Positions 8,143-15,799 of a stretch of 64,000 nt of DNA are shown in pieces (the stretch's first letter is position 1; each line of letters starts with the position of its first letter). The notes below the pieces were generated by a model. That model did no database searches. It was not told where the DNA came from and saw only the letters and a list, made by a program, of their open reading frames with translations. A program made the position numbers and the translations under genes. Location of the stretch: positions 2,852,001-2,916,000 of the forward strand of contig OY762070.1 of the NCBI GenBank assembly GCA_963665195.1. The letters run 5' to 3'. This DNA is from VXYL01 sp963665195. Lineage in GTDB: Bacteria > Pseudomonadota > Gammaproteobacteria > Pseudomonadales > Azotimanducaceae.

Positions 8143-9234
8143 ATGCATCCGTCGCAACTGAGTCTCGACGAGAAGCGGGACCTCTACCGGGACGGCTTCA
8201 TCGTTCTGAGGGAGGTCGTGCCGCCAGAACTGACGTGGGCCGCCAAGCGGCGCATCAACATCTTCGCTGGTCGCGACGGGGTGCTCTTCAAGTACTACAA
8301 CGAACTCGCCTCCTCCCACGAGTTCCCGGACCTCGTCAACCGCTCGCCCTTGGGCGACATCCTGCGGGCCGCCATGGGGCCGTTCGACGCGCCGCAGCGG
8401 GCCATGCCCATGGTGCTCTATCCGCGCGACCCGTCGCCCGATGTGGGCGGCTACGGCGTCGCCGACAAGGACATCCCGAACTTCGGCTTCGCGCCGCACC
8501 TGGACGGCCAATGGGCCGGCGCGCTGCCGCGCAATCAGAACGAGGTGGACGATTGGCGCTCGCCGAGAACCGAGCACTTCGGCACTGGCGATGCGAGGGC
8601 GCGCGGGCGCAACAACACGCCGTTCTTCCAAGACCCGTCGTGCCGCCTCTCGCTCGGCAGCTTCACCGCCTTCGTCGGCGTCTGTCTGAACGACCAGACC
8701 GAGTTCGGGCGCGGCAATCTAGCCGTGCTGCGCGGCGCCCATCATGCGGTGGAGGGCTTCTTCAGGATGCAGCGCGACGCCGGCGGCGTGGTCGGCCCAG
8801 AGGGTGCCGGCTGGCCGCGCCTGAAGCCGGTGGGCGATAGCCACGTCGCCATCAACCACCTGCCGGACGCCATCCGCGAGCTGCACGCCGACGGCGCGGA
8901 GTACACGCCGGACGGCTCGATGTGGCCCCAGCCGACGCCGATTCTGATGGACGAGGGCGATGCGGTGATCACCCTGCACGCCATCCCCCACTGCGGCACG
9001 CGCAACGAACTCGGCGCCGAGCCGCGCATGAACGTGTACTTCCGGCTACGCCGAGAGCGGCTTGGCGGGGCGCGCGTCGTGGGCGACAGCGACCACCCGG
9101 ACCGCGGCTGGAACGGCGAGTTTCTCGACTACGCGGAAGGCTACGACCCATGGCAAGTGGCCATCGACAAGCTCTGCGACCACTGGTCCGAGTGGGACGG
9201 AATGGCGGATGTGGTAGCGGAGGCGGGGCGCTAG
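8143..9234 (+). CDS. Phytanoyl-CoA dioxygenase (PhyH) family protein
   Basis: A 363-residue Fe(II)/2-oxoglutarate-dependent dioxygenase. The iron facial triad is visible as HLD in FAPHLDGQWAG and the distal His in LHAIPHCGTRNE, followed by a conserved Arg-bearing strand (PRMNVYFRL) for 2-oxoglutarate. The start at 8143 follows a strong GGGGAGGAA site at the usual distance and the N-terminus (LSLDEKRDLYRDGFIVLREVV) matches the family opening; an open frame reaching back to 7936 is not needed. It stands alone behind the palindromic region at 7932-7981, so it may be separately regulated. The substrate is unknown. Confidence 0.85.
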   Translation: MHPSQLSLDEKRDLYRDGFIVLREVVPPELTWAAKRRINIFAGRDGVLFKYYNELASSHEFPDLVNRSPLGDILRAAMGPFDAPQRAMPMVLYPRDPSPDVGGYGVADKDIPNFGFAPHLDGQWAGALPRNQNEVDDWRSPRTEHFGTGDARARGRNNTPFFQDPSCRLSLGSFTAFVGVCLNDQTEFGRGNLAVLRGAHHAVEGFFRMQRDAGGVVGPEGAGWPRLKPVGDSHVAINHLPDAIRELHADGAEYTPDGSMWPQPTPILMDEGDAVITLHAIPHCGTRNELGAEPRMNVYFRLRRERLGGARVVGDSDHPDRGWNGEFLDYAEGYDPWQVAIDKLCDHWSEWDGMADVVAEAGR

Positions 9235-9256
9235 CAGGTTCGCCCGCTCGACGGGC

Positions 9257-9276
9257 AGCGGCCACTCCCGGCCGCT
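9257..9276. terminator. Short GC hairpin between convergent genes, weak terminator candidate
   Basis: AGCGGCC-ACTCCC-GGCCGCT forms a perfect 7-bp stem. It lies between the convergent PhyH and VapC genes, but no T-run follows on either strand, so intrinsic termination is doubtful. Confidence 0.25.
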
Positions 9277-9426
9277 CCACGCACGAACGCGCCCGAACCG
9301 CGCACGACGTGTACTTCGGCTACCGCGGGAGCGGCATGGCGGGGCCCGCGTGTAGTGCGTGATCAAGTGGGAGAAGCGCTTCACGCGAGGCGGGGCGCCG
9401 CCAGCGGTCGGGATTCGGCGCACCGT

Positions 9427-9825
9427 TCACGCCTTCGGCTTCGGAAAGTACCTCACGTCGGGCATGCCCTTGAAGTCAGCATCCTGCGTCCACAAGGTCG
9501 CTCCGGCGAGTCGCGCGGAAGCGAGGATGATGCCGTCCGCCATGCCCAAGCCGTTTTCATGCGCAAGCCGCGCGGCTTCCAGGGCGAGAGCGGATGACAG
9601 TGGAATCTCGCGCCCCCGACCCATAGCTGCTGCCGCCCGAAGGGCATCGTTCTCGCCGCGCTGGCGCAGCACGACCCGGAACACCTCGTAAATGCTCACC
9701 GTCGGAACCACCAACCGCCGTTCGTCGTCCAGCGGGCCGGCGAACGCCTCGGCGTTGGGCCCGTCGGTATAGAACTCGATCCAGCCAGACGAGTCGACCA
9801 GGTTGCGCAGCCGCGTGGCCACCAC
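9427..9825 (-). CDS. vapC: VapC-type PIN-domain ribonuclease toxin
   Basis: A 132-residue PIN-domain protein. The acidic active site is intact: Asp in LVDSSGWIEFY, Glu in SIYEVFRVV, Asp in MADGIILASAR and Asp in TQDADFKGM, followed by a typical short C-terminus (PDVRYFPKPKA). PIN toxins of this group cleave RNA, commonly tRNA or rRNA. The start is placed at a GTG (9825-9823), two bases after the antitoxin stop, giving a coupled antitoxin-toxin operon. A longer open frame upstream overlaps the antitoxin and is an artefact. Both partners look intact, so the module may be active. Confidence 0.9.
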   Translation of the reverse strand: MVATRLRNLVDSSGWIEFYTDGPNAEAFAGPLDDERRLVVPTVSIYEVFRVVLRQRGENDALRAAAAMGRGREIPLSSALALEAARLAHENGLGMADGIILASARLAGATLWTQDADFKGMPDVRYFPKPKA

Positions 9826-9827
9826 GC

Positions 9828-10040
9828 TCAGAACTCGCGATCCGGTTCGCGCTCGAATCGCGGATCCATGCCAGCGAGGAAGCCCCTCATCTCGCCAACA
9901 TCGCGCACCGGCACAAGCTCGATGCGGTCCCCATACAAGACGACCTGAAGGCGCTGGCCCGGTTCGATCCCGAGGTACTCGCGCACCGGTTTGGGGATGA
10001 CCACTTGGTACTTGGGGGACACCTTCACCTGCTGCACCAT
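9828..10040 (-). CDS. vapB: VapB-type antitoxin, AbrB/MazE (SpoVT-AbrB) fold
   Basis: A 70-residue protein with an N-terminal swapped-hairpin DNA-binding domain: VKVSPKYQVVIPKPVREYLG and LQVVLYGDRIELVPV are textbook AbrB/MazE signatures. The C-terminal ~20 residues (FLAGMDPRFEREP) would wrap the PIN toxin. It is the first gene of the pair and is expected to repress its own promoter. Its TGA is 2 nt upstream of the vapC start. Confidence 0.9.
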   Translation of the reverse strand: MVQQVKVSPKYQVVIPKPVREYLGIEPGQRLQVVLYGDRIELVPVRDVGEMRGFLAGMDPRFEREPDREF

Positions 10041-10736
10041 CGTCCACCATCGATCAGCAAAACGTCATACGACCTTACCACGACGAGGGCTGCTTGCAGA
10101 GCCGATGCAGCGTCGGGCGACCCAGCGATCAACGCCGGACTTCGGCGTGAGCGCATCGCTCTAGGGCTACCGACACGCCACCCCCTACCGGTGCGGAGCG
10201 CAGCATGCAACCTAGGCGCGTCGCGTTTCCCGCCGGCGTCGCAACCCGCGTGCGAACATCCGGCGCTCTCAAGGCATCTAGCGGCTAGCGCGACACCTAG
10301 CCTCAGCCTAGGTCGAACTCGTCGGCGCCGGCATCCATCGCGCGGCGAACAGCTTCGGCCGAAGCGCGCGCATCGGCTGGATCGTCGATCGCAGCTGCGC
10401 GATGAACCATGCGGTGGCACGCGACGTCGCGCAGGCGGTCGCCAGCGCCTTCGAGACCCGCACGCACATGCGGCAGACGGAATTCAACGCCGTGGTCGGC
10501 AGCGCGCTCAGCGACGATTCCACGCCTCAGGTACTGCACTGCCGGGACCAACTCATGTGCTGGGCTGCGTCTGGAAGCGTCCCGGCGCCGGGCCGCTCTG
10601 GGAGGCTGGCATCCCGAGCCTGATGGCGTATCTGCGTCACGTCTGACGGCGTCGTAGGCTCTGCCGCGTCGGATTCGCGTCAGTTGCATTCGCGCATGGG
10701 ATTCGCCCTGGCGACCATACAGCTCGCCAGCCCGCC
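10041..10736. other. ~700-base stretch with no supported gene
   Basis: Several overlapping open frames exist on both strands but none reads as a protein family, none has a convincing start, and they contradict each other. The vapBC promoter should lie at the left edge (10045-10100). The rest may be decayed sequence. Confidence 0.5.
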
Positions 10737-12176
10737 CTAGCCGCCCCGTCCCGCTGGAGGCTGCCCCCAGGACCGCCACGCGCTGCCGCCGATGAGTACC
10801 ACGGTCGCGGTCGCGAACAGCAGCAGCAGGTAGATGAACAGTGGCCGGCGCGACTGCGGGGGTGGCGCGGTGGTCTGCAAGCCGCCGCCATCGTGGCGGT
10901 ACAGGGCGGCGCTGCGGCCGAAGTTCTCGGCGCCGAGCTTGGCGTGTATGCGGGCCGCAAGCGTCGCCTGTTCGCGCAACCCACCGAGGATCGACGCGAG
11001 GCGCTGTTCGGCGTCCTTCAACTGCGCCTGCTGCGGCTCGCCCCGGTGCCGAATCAACGCCGCCAATGCCTCCTGCTTGGCGGCTGCTTCCGCTTCGTGC
11101 TCGGCGGCGCGACGGTGGCAGTCCAGCAGCACCTCCGCGGATGACGCGCGCAACGTACGCTCCAAGGCTGCGCACTCAGCTTTTGCGCGCTGCGCCGAGC
11201 GGCGGAGCTCCGCGATGCGGAATTCGGTTTCCCGGATCGTTGCCGCGGGCGCCTTGGCGAGGCCAAGCTGCGCCACGTCGGCCGCCAGCGGCACTACTTC
11301 GAAAGCTTCGATCTGGGCGATTGCGGCCTCCGCGTCGCGCAGCCCTAGGCCGGACTCGTCGTCGCGCACGAGGCCCGCATGGGCGCCGCCCAGCTGCGCG
11401 GCCAGACCGCCGCGCAGCGTCTGCACGCGCTGTCGCAGCTTGTCCAAGGCGGGTGGGTAATCGAGCGCCGTGAACTCGGCGTCAACGAACGCCGCCGGAC
11501 TCGGCACGGGGACATCGGGCCGCAGGACGCCGTACTCGTCGATCGCGCGGCTCGCCCAGCGTTCAGGCAGGTCCAGCAGCAGCTTGTCGATTTCCGCCGC
11601 CTGCAGGGCATCTGTTCCCGGCAACCGCCGGAAGGAAAGCCTCGCGGTGCGTCGGCTGGCGGCTAACAGGTCCGTCTCGAGCTGCTCGTGCAGCACGGCG
11701 AGCGCGGTCGCCAGCGCCGCTCGCTCATCGCGATCCGTCGCCTTGTCCGCTTCCACCATGCGCGTCGTGTAGCGTTCCAGGATCGCGTCGTATTCGGGCA
11801 CATGGGGCTCCACGTTGAAGCTTGCGAAGAAGCTCGGCGCATGGACGCCCCGTTCCGCAAGCCCGTAGCCGTCGTAGAGGTCGGCGAGGAGCTTCGGCGC
11901 CAGCATGTCGGCGAGGTGGAACGGAGCACCGTTCGGGTAGCGGCCCTGCTCCACGCCGTCGAACACGAAGTGGATGTTCCGGCTATACGCGGGCGACCAA
12001 GGATCGCCTTCGCCGCCGCGAAGCAACATCCAGCCCCAGTAGGCCGCGCTGGCGAGGGCGATGGCGACGGCCAGCGGCACGCGCAGCCCCCAAACCGCGG
12101 CGAAGAAGCTGGCGAAGTCGATGTCCCGCTGCGGAACATGCAGGTCGGGGCGCGGATCAGCGGCGCGATCGGTCAT
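10737..12176 (-). CDS. Membrane protein with two terminal TM helices and a long coiled coil (unrecognised)
   Basis: A 479-residue protein with one hydrophobic helix near the N-terminus (about residues 32-52, VAIALASAAYWGWMLL) and one near the C-terminus (443-466, FIYLLLLFATATVVLIGG). Between them lies an Ala/Glu/Arg-rich region predicted to be coiled coil, especially 250-430 (AECAALERTL, HRRAAEHEAEAAAKQEALAAL). The layout of short cytoplasmic tails flanking a large periplasmic helical domain is that of Wzz-type chain-length regulators, but no Wzz proline-rich motif before TM2 is seen. It appears to be a single-gene unit. Function unknown. Confidence 0.6.
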   Translation of the reverse strand: MTDRAADPRPDLHVPQRDIDFASFFAAVWGLRVPLAVAIALASAAYWGWMLLRGGEGDPWSPAYSRNIHFVFDGVEQGRYPNGAPFHLADMLAPKLLADLYDGYGLAERGVHAPSFFASFNVEPHVPEYDAILERYTTRMVEADKATDRDERAALATALAVLHEQLETDLLAASRRTARLSFRRLPGTDALQAAEIDKLLLDLPERWASRAIDEYGVLRPDVPVPSPAAFVDAEFTALDYPPALDKLRQRVQTLRGGLAAQLGGAHAGLVRDDESGLGLRDAEAAIAQIEAFEVVPLAADVAQLGLAKAPAATIRETEFRIAELRRSAQRAKAECAALERTLRASSAEVLLDCHRRAAEHEAEAAAKQEALAALIRHRGEPQQAQLKDAEQRLASILGGLREQATLAARIHAKLGAENFGRSAALYRHDGGGLQTTAPPPQSRRPLFIYLLLLFATATVVLIGGSAWRSWGQPPAGRGG

Positions 12177-12234
12177 CGAGTGCCCGGGGGTGCTTCTGTT
12201 GGCGAGACTATAAGGGATTCACGCGCCTGTCTGG

Positions 12235-12372
12235 ACATCGCGTCTTTGTCCTCACCAACTTCACGGTTTTCGCCGGCGCCGATTTCTGCTTCCGCTATGG
12301 CCGGAATGTGTTGATCGGGGAGAACGGCGGCGGCAAGACGCGCCTGCTTCCGTACGCGGCGATGGCGTGGAG
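12235..12372 (+). pseudogene. N-terminal fragment of an SMC/OLD-like AAA ATPase
   Basis: The plus strand reads LTNFTVFAGADFCF then NVLIGENGGGKTRLLPYAAM, the opening beta strands and Walker A (GENGGGKT) of AAA_15/23-type ATPases found in OLD-like and defence proteins. The frame then loses similarity within ~15 residues and no Walker B or C-terminal region is present. It is a 5' remnant, located just past the 3' end of tRNA-Arg, a typical place for debris of integrated elements. Confidence 0.7.
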
Positions 12373-12565
12373 TGCAAAGAGCGGCGGAGCCAGCAAATGT
12401 CCGTCCGACCCAAGGCGCTGCTGGAGTATTGCCGGACGACTATCGTGGATCCGCTGGTTCTCCTCGATGCTCTCTCGCTCAGTTGGACAGCTACCTTGGG
12501 TGTGGCCGCCATGCACAGCCTTCACGAGGGCGAGATCAACACAGAGCGTCGATCTTCCCCCAAGC

Positions 12566-12642
<77 letters not shown>

Positions 12643-12772
12643 CTGAGTCGCGTACTGTAACGCAACCGGTCACTGCGCGGCGTCGGTCGATTGCGGATTA
12701 CGCGCTGCTGCGCTACGGGGCCGCGCACCATGCCGCCGAGGTCGGCCAACATCGAATGGCATGCGCAGCCGA

Positions 12773-14320
12773 CTACGCTGGCGGCCCCGCGTAAGGCTCG
12801 AACTCGTAGCGGCAGGGCTGCTCCATCAGCCGCGGGTCGTCCTGCGCTTTGAGGATGGCCAACAGGCGCGCCTCCATCTGGCCGCGCACGTTGGCGTAGG
12901 CGGGGTCCGCGGCGACATTCTTCATGTAGTGCGGATCCTCGTTCAAGTCGTAGAGCTCTTCGCGCGGGCGCTTGCCGAAGGCGAGTTCGTAGAGCGGCTC
13001 GACATCGTGGTCCTCGCGGTGGTGGATCATCCACGCCTTCGTGGGGCTGGCGTCGAGGTCGGGGTAGGCGATGAAGGTGTTCTGCGCGAGGGTCTCGTAG
13101 TCGGGCGGCTCGGTGGCGGGGTCGTCGAGCCCCCTCGGGTCTCCCATCGGCCAGCGATCCGGCTCGAAGTTGACGATGTAGATGAAGTCCCGCGTGCGCA
13201 GCGAGCGCTGCGGATAGGGCAGGTAGCCCTCGCGGGCGAACCCCACATGCCGCTCGCGGCCGGTCACCACATGGTCGCGCCCGGGGTCGATCTGGCCGCT
13301 GCCCGGCGCTTCTAGCACGGACATGAGGCTGGTGCCGGTCATGCTGCTCGCAGCGGCGATGCCGCCCGCTTCGCAGAACGTCGGCCCCCAGTCCATCAGG
13401 TTCACGAAGTCCTCCACCACCCGCCCCGGCGCCACGCGGCCCGGCCAGCGCACCGCCAGCGCCACTTCGCAGCCGATGTCGTAGAGGTTGCACTTGGCCC
13501 GCGGCATGCCCGGGATGCCGTGGTCGCCGCTGACCACGAAGAGCGTGTTGTCGAGTTCGCCACGGCGCGCAAGCTCCTCGTACAGGAGGCCCAAGCCATG
13601 GTCCACCGCCAAGCACTCGCCCAGATAGTCGGCGGCATCCTCGCGGATTTCATGCACGTCGGGCAGGAAGGCGGGCAGGCGCCCCTTCAGATCGTCCGGC
13701 TCGATGTCCCAAAGCGCCTTGCCGGAGCCGCGCTCCCAGGTCCGGTGGGTATTGGTCGGCCCCCACCAGTAGCAGAAAGGCTGACCGTCCGGACGCGCAT
13801 CGAGAAAGGCCCGGAAGTTGTCGCGGGTTTCGTCGAACAGCACTTGCTTGGCGGCGTCGATGCCCCCCTGCGCCGCCGCGTTCGCCGTGACCCAATGCGA
13901 GAACTGGTTGAAGTCGCGCCCGGCCGGCTCGTAGCGCGTGCGCGTCGCGCCGATGGGCGCGTTCAGCGTCCGGCCCGGACTCCACACCTTGTACTGGTAG
14001 CCGACGAAGTACCCGCCTTTCGCTTCGAGTTCCAGAGGGAAGGTCGGAATGGTCTCGTCCCAAACCGCGCCTTGCAGGATGGCGCCGAGGCCGGTCTGCC
14101 AGAAGTACTGCCCGGCGAGGATCGAACTGCGGCACGGCGTACACGAAGGCGCCGGCACCAGGGCGTTGAGGAACAGCGCACCCTCCGCGGCGATGCGGTC
14201 GAAGTTGGGCGTCGCGATGAGTTCGTTCAGCGAGCCGGGACGGTCGTACGCGGCGTAGGCATGGGCGTAGCGGCCCCAGTCGTCCGCGAACGCGAACACG
14301 ATGTTGGGCTTGGGCGCCAT
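12773..14320 (-). CDS. Type I sulfatase (Cys-type)
   Basis: A 515-residue alkaline-phosphatase-fold sulfatase. The N-terminus PNIVFAFADDWG supplies the metal-binding Asp pair, the formylglycine motif is CTPCR in PSCTPCRSSILAGQ (CxPxR), and VVSGDHGIPGMPR carries the conserved Asp-His. C-terminal ELYDLNEDPHY is characteristic. The start at 14320 has TAAGGAAGCC in front; the open frame extends further but lacks similarity. Position 14118-14308 is duplicated exactly at 15496-15686. The neighbouring arylsulfotransferase suggests a local sulfate-ester theme. No signal peptide is seen with this start. Confidence 0.9.
   Translation of the reverse strand: MAPKPNIVFAFADDWGRYAHAYAAYDRPGSLNELIATPNFDRIAAEGALFLNALVPAPSCTPCRSSILAGQYFWQTGLGAILQGAVWDETIPTFPLELEAKGGYFVGYQYKVWSPGRTLNAPIGATRTRYEPAGRDFNQFSHWVTANAAAQGGIDAAKQVLFDETRDNFRAFLDARPDGQPFCYWWGPTNTHRTWERGSGKALWDIEPDDLKGRLPAFLPDVHEIREDAADYLGECLAVDHGLGLLYEELARRGELDNTLFVVSGDHGIPGMPRAKCNLYDIGCEVALAVRWPGRVAPGRVVEDFVNLMDWGPTFCEAGGIAAASSMTGTSLMSVLEAPGSGQIDPGRDHVVTGRERHVGFAREGYLPYPQRSLRTRDFIYIVNFEPDRWPMGDPRGLDDPATEPPDYETLAQNTFIAYPDLDASPTKAWMIHHREDHDVEPLYELAFGKRPREELYDLNEDPHYMKNVAADPAYANVRGQMEARLLAILKAQDDPRLMEQPCRYEFEPYAGPPA
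14118..14308. repeat. 191-bp direct repeat, copy A (identical to 15496-15686)
   Basis: Bases 14118-14308, coding for the sulfatase N-terminus including the CTPCR motif, are identical base for base to 15496-15686. The following ~90 bases (leaders) are also related between the copies but diverged, sharing CCATCTTCACACATTCG. The two copies bracket the dCTP-deaminase-like cassette. Confidence 0.9.
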
Positions 14321-14518
14321 GGCTTCCTTAAGCGGCGATTCGGAAGGGCCATCTTCACACATTCGGCACTGACAGGCGCTTGTCCCGGCCTGGTCGCCCC
14401 TCAACGAGCTCAGCCGCCGGGCCAGGCGCTCGCTCGGCAGCACCGAGCGGCGCGGGACATGGCCCGGACTTTGGCTGGCACGCATGTTGCCGACGACGCT
14501 TGTCGTGCTCGACGCTGG

Positions 14519-14547
14519 TTGTCCATACAGCAAATAGTGTCTACTAT
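14519..14547 (+). promoter_or_regulatory. Candidate sigma70-type promoter for the small gene/Dcd cassette
   Basis: TTGTCC at 14519-14524 and TACTAT at 14542-14547 are separated by 17 nt in a locally AT-rich patch, ~115 bp upstream of the first ATG of the cassette. The -35 is imperfect; the -10 is good. Confidence 0.4.
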
Positions 14548-14566
14548 CCCGGAGACGGCTGCGCGA

Positions 14567-14599
14567 GGAAGGTGCAGGGAAGGCGCAGGGAAGGCGCAG
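14567..14599. repeat. Three tandem 11-bp units in the cassette leader
   Basis: GGAAGGTGCAG followed by two copies of GGAAGGCGCAG, directly downstream of the candidate promoter. The units are purine-rich and in the transcribed leader; they could be a regulator site or replication slippage. Confidence 0.7.
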
Positions 14600-14662
14600 G
14601 AAAGAAGGTGTGAAAGATGTACGATGACGCTTTCGGGGCAGGCGCACTCAAGGGGGACGGTG

Positions 14663-14950
14663 ATGCTTGAGGTCGGAGCTGGCGTGTGGGTTCCATGCAC
14701 GGTCTTCGGGCGCGGCGCCTTCTTCAACGAGCGGCGAGTGCAAATCGAGGTCAGCGGCAACGACTGGACCGGGTTCGTTGCCGAGGACTGGTTGAAGCAT
14801 CGGCGCACGGAAGGCCAGGACGAGCTGCTGCTGAAGGTGGTCTCCGTGTCCGCGGGAGATTTCACCGCATTGATTCCCGGCAATTCGGTGCAAAGACCCG
14901 TGTTCAAAGGGCGAATCGAGCAGGTCGGGGATGTACCTGTCGAAGCCTGA
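14663..14950 (+). CDS. Small unrecognised protein upstream of and overlapping the dCTP-deaminase-like gene
   Basis: A 95-residue protein of mixed beta-rich character (GVWVPCTVFGRGAFFNERRVQIEV, FVAEDWL, VVSVSAGDFTALIPG). An AGGGGGACGG stretch precedes the ATG. It overlaps the start of the next gene by 20 bases, so the two are almost certainly co-expressed. The family is not recognised; the overlap suggests a partner or regulator of the deaminase-like protein. Confidence 0.6.
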   Translation: MLEVGAGVWVPCTVFGRGAFFNERRVQIEVSGNDWTGFVAEDWLKHRRTEGQDELLLKVVSVSAGDFTALIPGNSVQRPVFKGRIEQVGDVPVEA

Positions 14951-15497
14951 CATCATCAAGTGCTTGGACGAAGGCACTCTGGTCATCGACCCGAGGCCGC
15001 ACGATGACGACATCGAGCAGGTCTCCGTCGACTTGAGATTGGCTCGGGGGTTCAGCACGTTCAAGGAACGGTCGCACATTGCGGCAATTCATGTGGAACC
15101 CTCTTTGCTCCAGGACAGCGATCTCTGGGAGTACCACGATAAGACAAGCTTCGTCTTGCGGCCGCACGAGTTCGTGTTGGCAACCACCTTCGAGCGCGTT
15201 CAACTTCCCAACAACCTGATGGCATGGGTCGAAGGGCGCAGCACTTGGGCCCGCGCTGGGATAGGGATCCACCTGACGGCGCCAAAGATCGACCCAGGAT
15301 TCACCGGGAACATCGCCCTCGAAATCGTCAACATGGGGCCCGCCGGTGTCGAGTTGCGCTCCGAAATCGACGCCCCGGCCCAGCTGGTGTTCGCGCGAAT
15401 CAGCAAGCCGCTCGGTGAATCCGACACCTACGGTTCTGCTCCGGGTCACCGGTACCACCTTCAGAACACGCCGTTGGGCCCCTCAAGCCGCCGCTAG
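14931..15497 (+). CDS. dCTP deaminase-like protein
   Basis: A 188-residue protein of the trimeric dUTPase/dCTP-deaminase fold. The opening (LSKPDIIKCLDEGTLVIDP, VSVDLRL) and the signature VEGRSTWARAGIGIH with PGFTGNIALEIVN are Dcd hallmarks. The catalytic Glu (about residue 131, ALEIVN) and Ser/Arg of the STWAR element are present, so deamination of dCTP is plausible. Its TAG stop sits exactly on the boundary of the duplicated 191-bp segment (15496), so the extreme C-terminus may have been altered by the rearrangement. Accessory Dcd proteins are known to deplete dCTP during phage infection; its placement as an isolated cassette supports a non-housekeeping role (inference). Confidence 0.8.
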   Translation: MYLSKPDIIKCLDEGTLVIDPRPHDDDIEQVSVDLRLARGFSTFKERSHIAAIHVEPSLLQDSDLWEYHDKTSFVLRPHEFVLATTFERVQLPNNLMAWVEGRSTWARAGIGIHLTAPKIDPGFTGNIALEIVNMGPAGVELRSEIDAPAQLVFARISKPLGESDTYGSAPGHRYHLQNTPLGPSSRR

Positions 15498-15780
15498 GAT
15501 CGAACTGCGGCACGGCGTACACGAAGGCGCCGGCACCAGGGCGTTGAGGAACAGCGCACCCTCCGCGGCGATGCGGTCGAAGTTGGGCGTCGCGATGAGT
15601 TCGTTCAGCGAGCCGGGACGGTCGTACGCGGCGTAGGCATGGGCGTAGCGGCCCCAGTCGTCCGCGAACGCGAACACGATGTTGGGTCTCAACGCAGGGC
15701 TCCCTAAGCGGCAAGTCGCGGCCCGGCCATCTTCACACATTCGAGCGGCGACAAGCGCCTTCCCGGCAGGGCCCGCCTTC
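15496..15780 (-). pseudogene. Truncated duplicate of the sulfatase 5' end (repeat copy B plus leader)
   Basis: On the minus strand 15686-15496 encodes the same peptide as the intact sulfatase from PNIVFAFADDWG to CTPCRSSIL and then runs out at the Dcd stop. The upstream leader (15780-15687) is homologous to the intact gene's leader, including GAATGTGTGAAGATGG, but the start region has diverged and lost the MAPKP start. It lies immediately after the giant gene, suggesting that the sulfatase once followed it directly. Confidence 0.85.
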
Positions 15781-15799
15781 TGCTGCGAGCGGCGCCGTC

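Noticed and set aside
10303..11175. Open frames on both strands right of vapBC
   Set aside because: No similarity, no ribosome-binding sites and conflict with the coiled-coil membrane protein gene on the same strand in a better frame.
14321..14647. Upstream extension of the sulfatase reading frame to 14647
   Set aside because: The extension has no family similarity. The start at 14320 has a good AAGGA site, and the leader in the second copy has diverged at amino-acid level.
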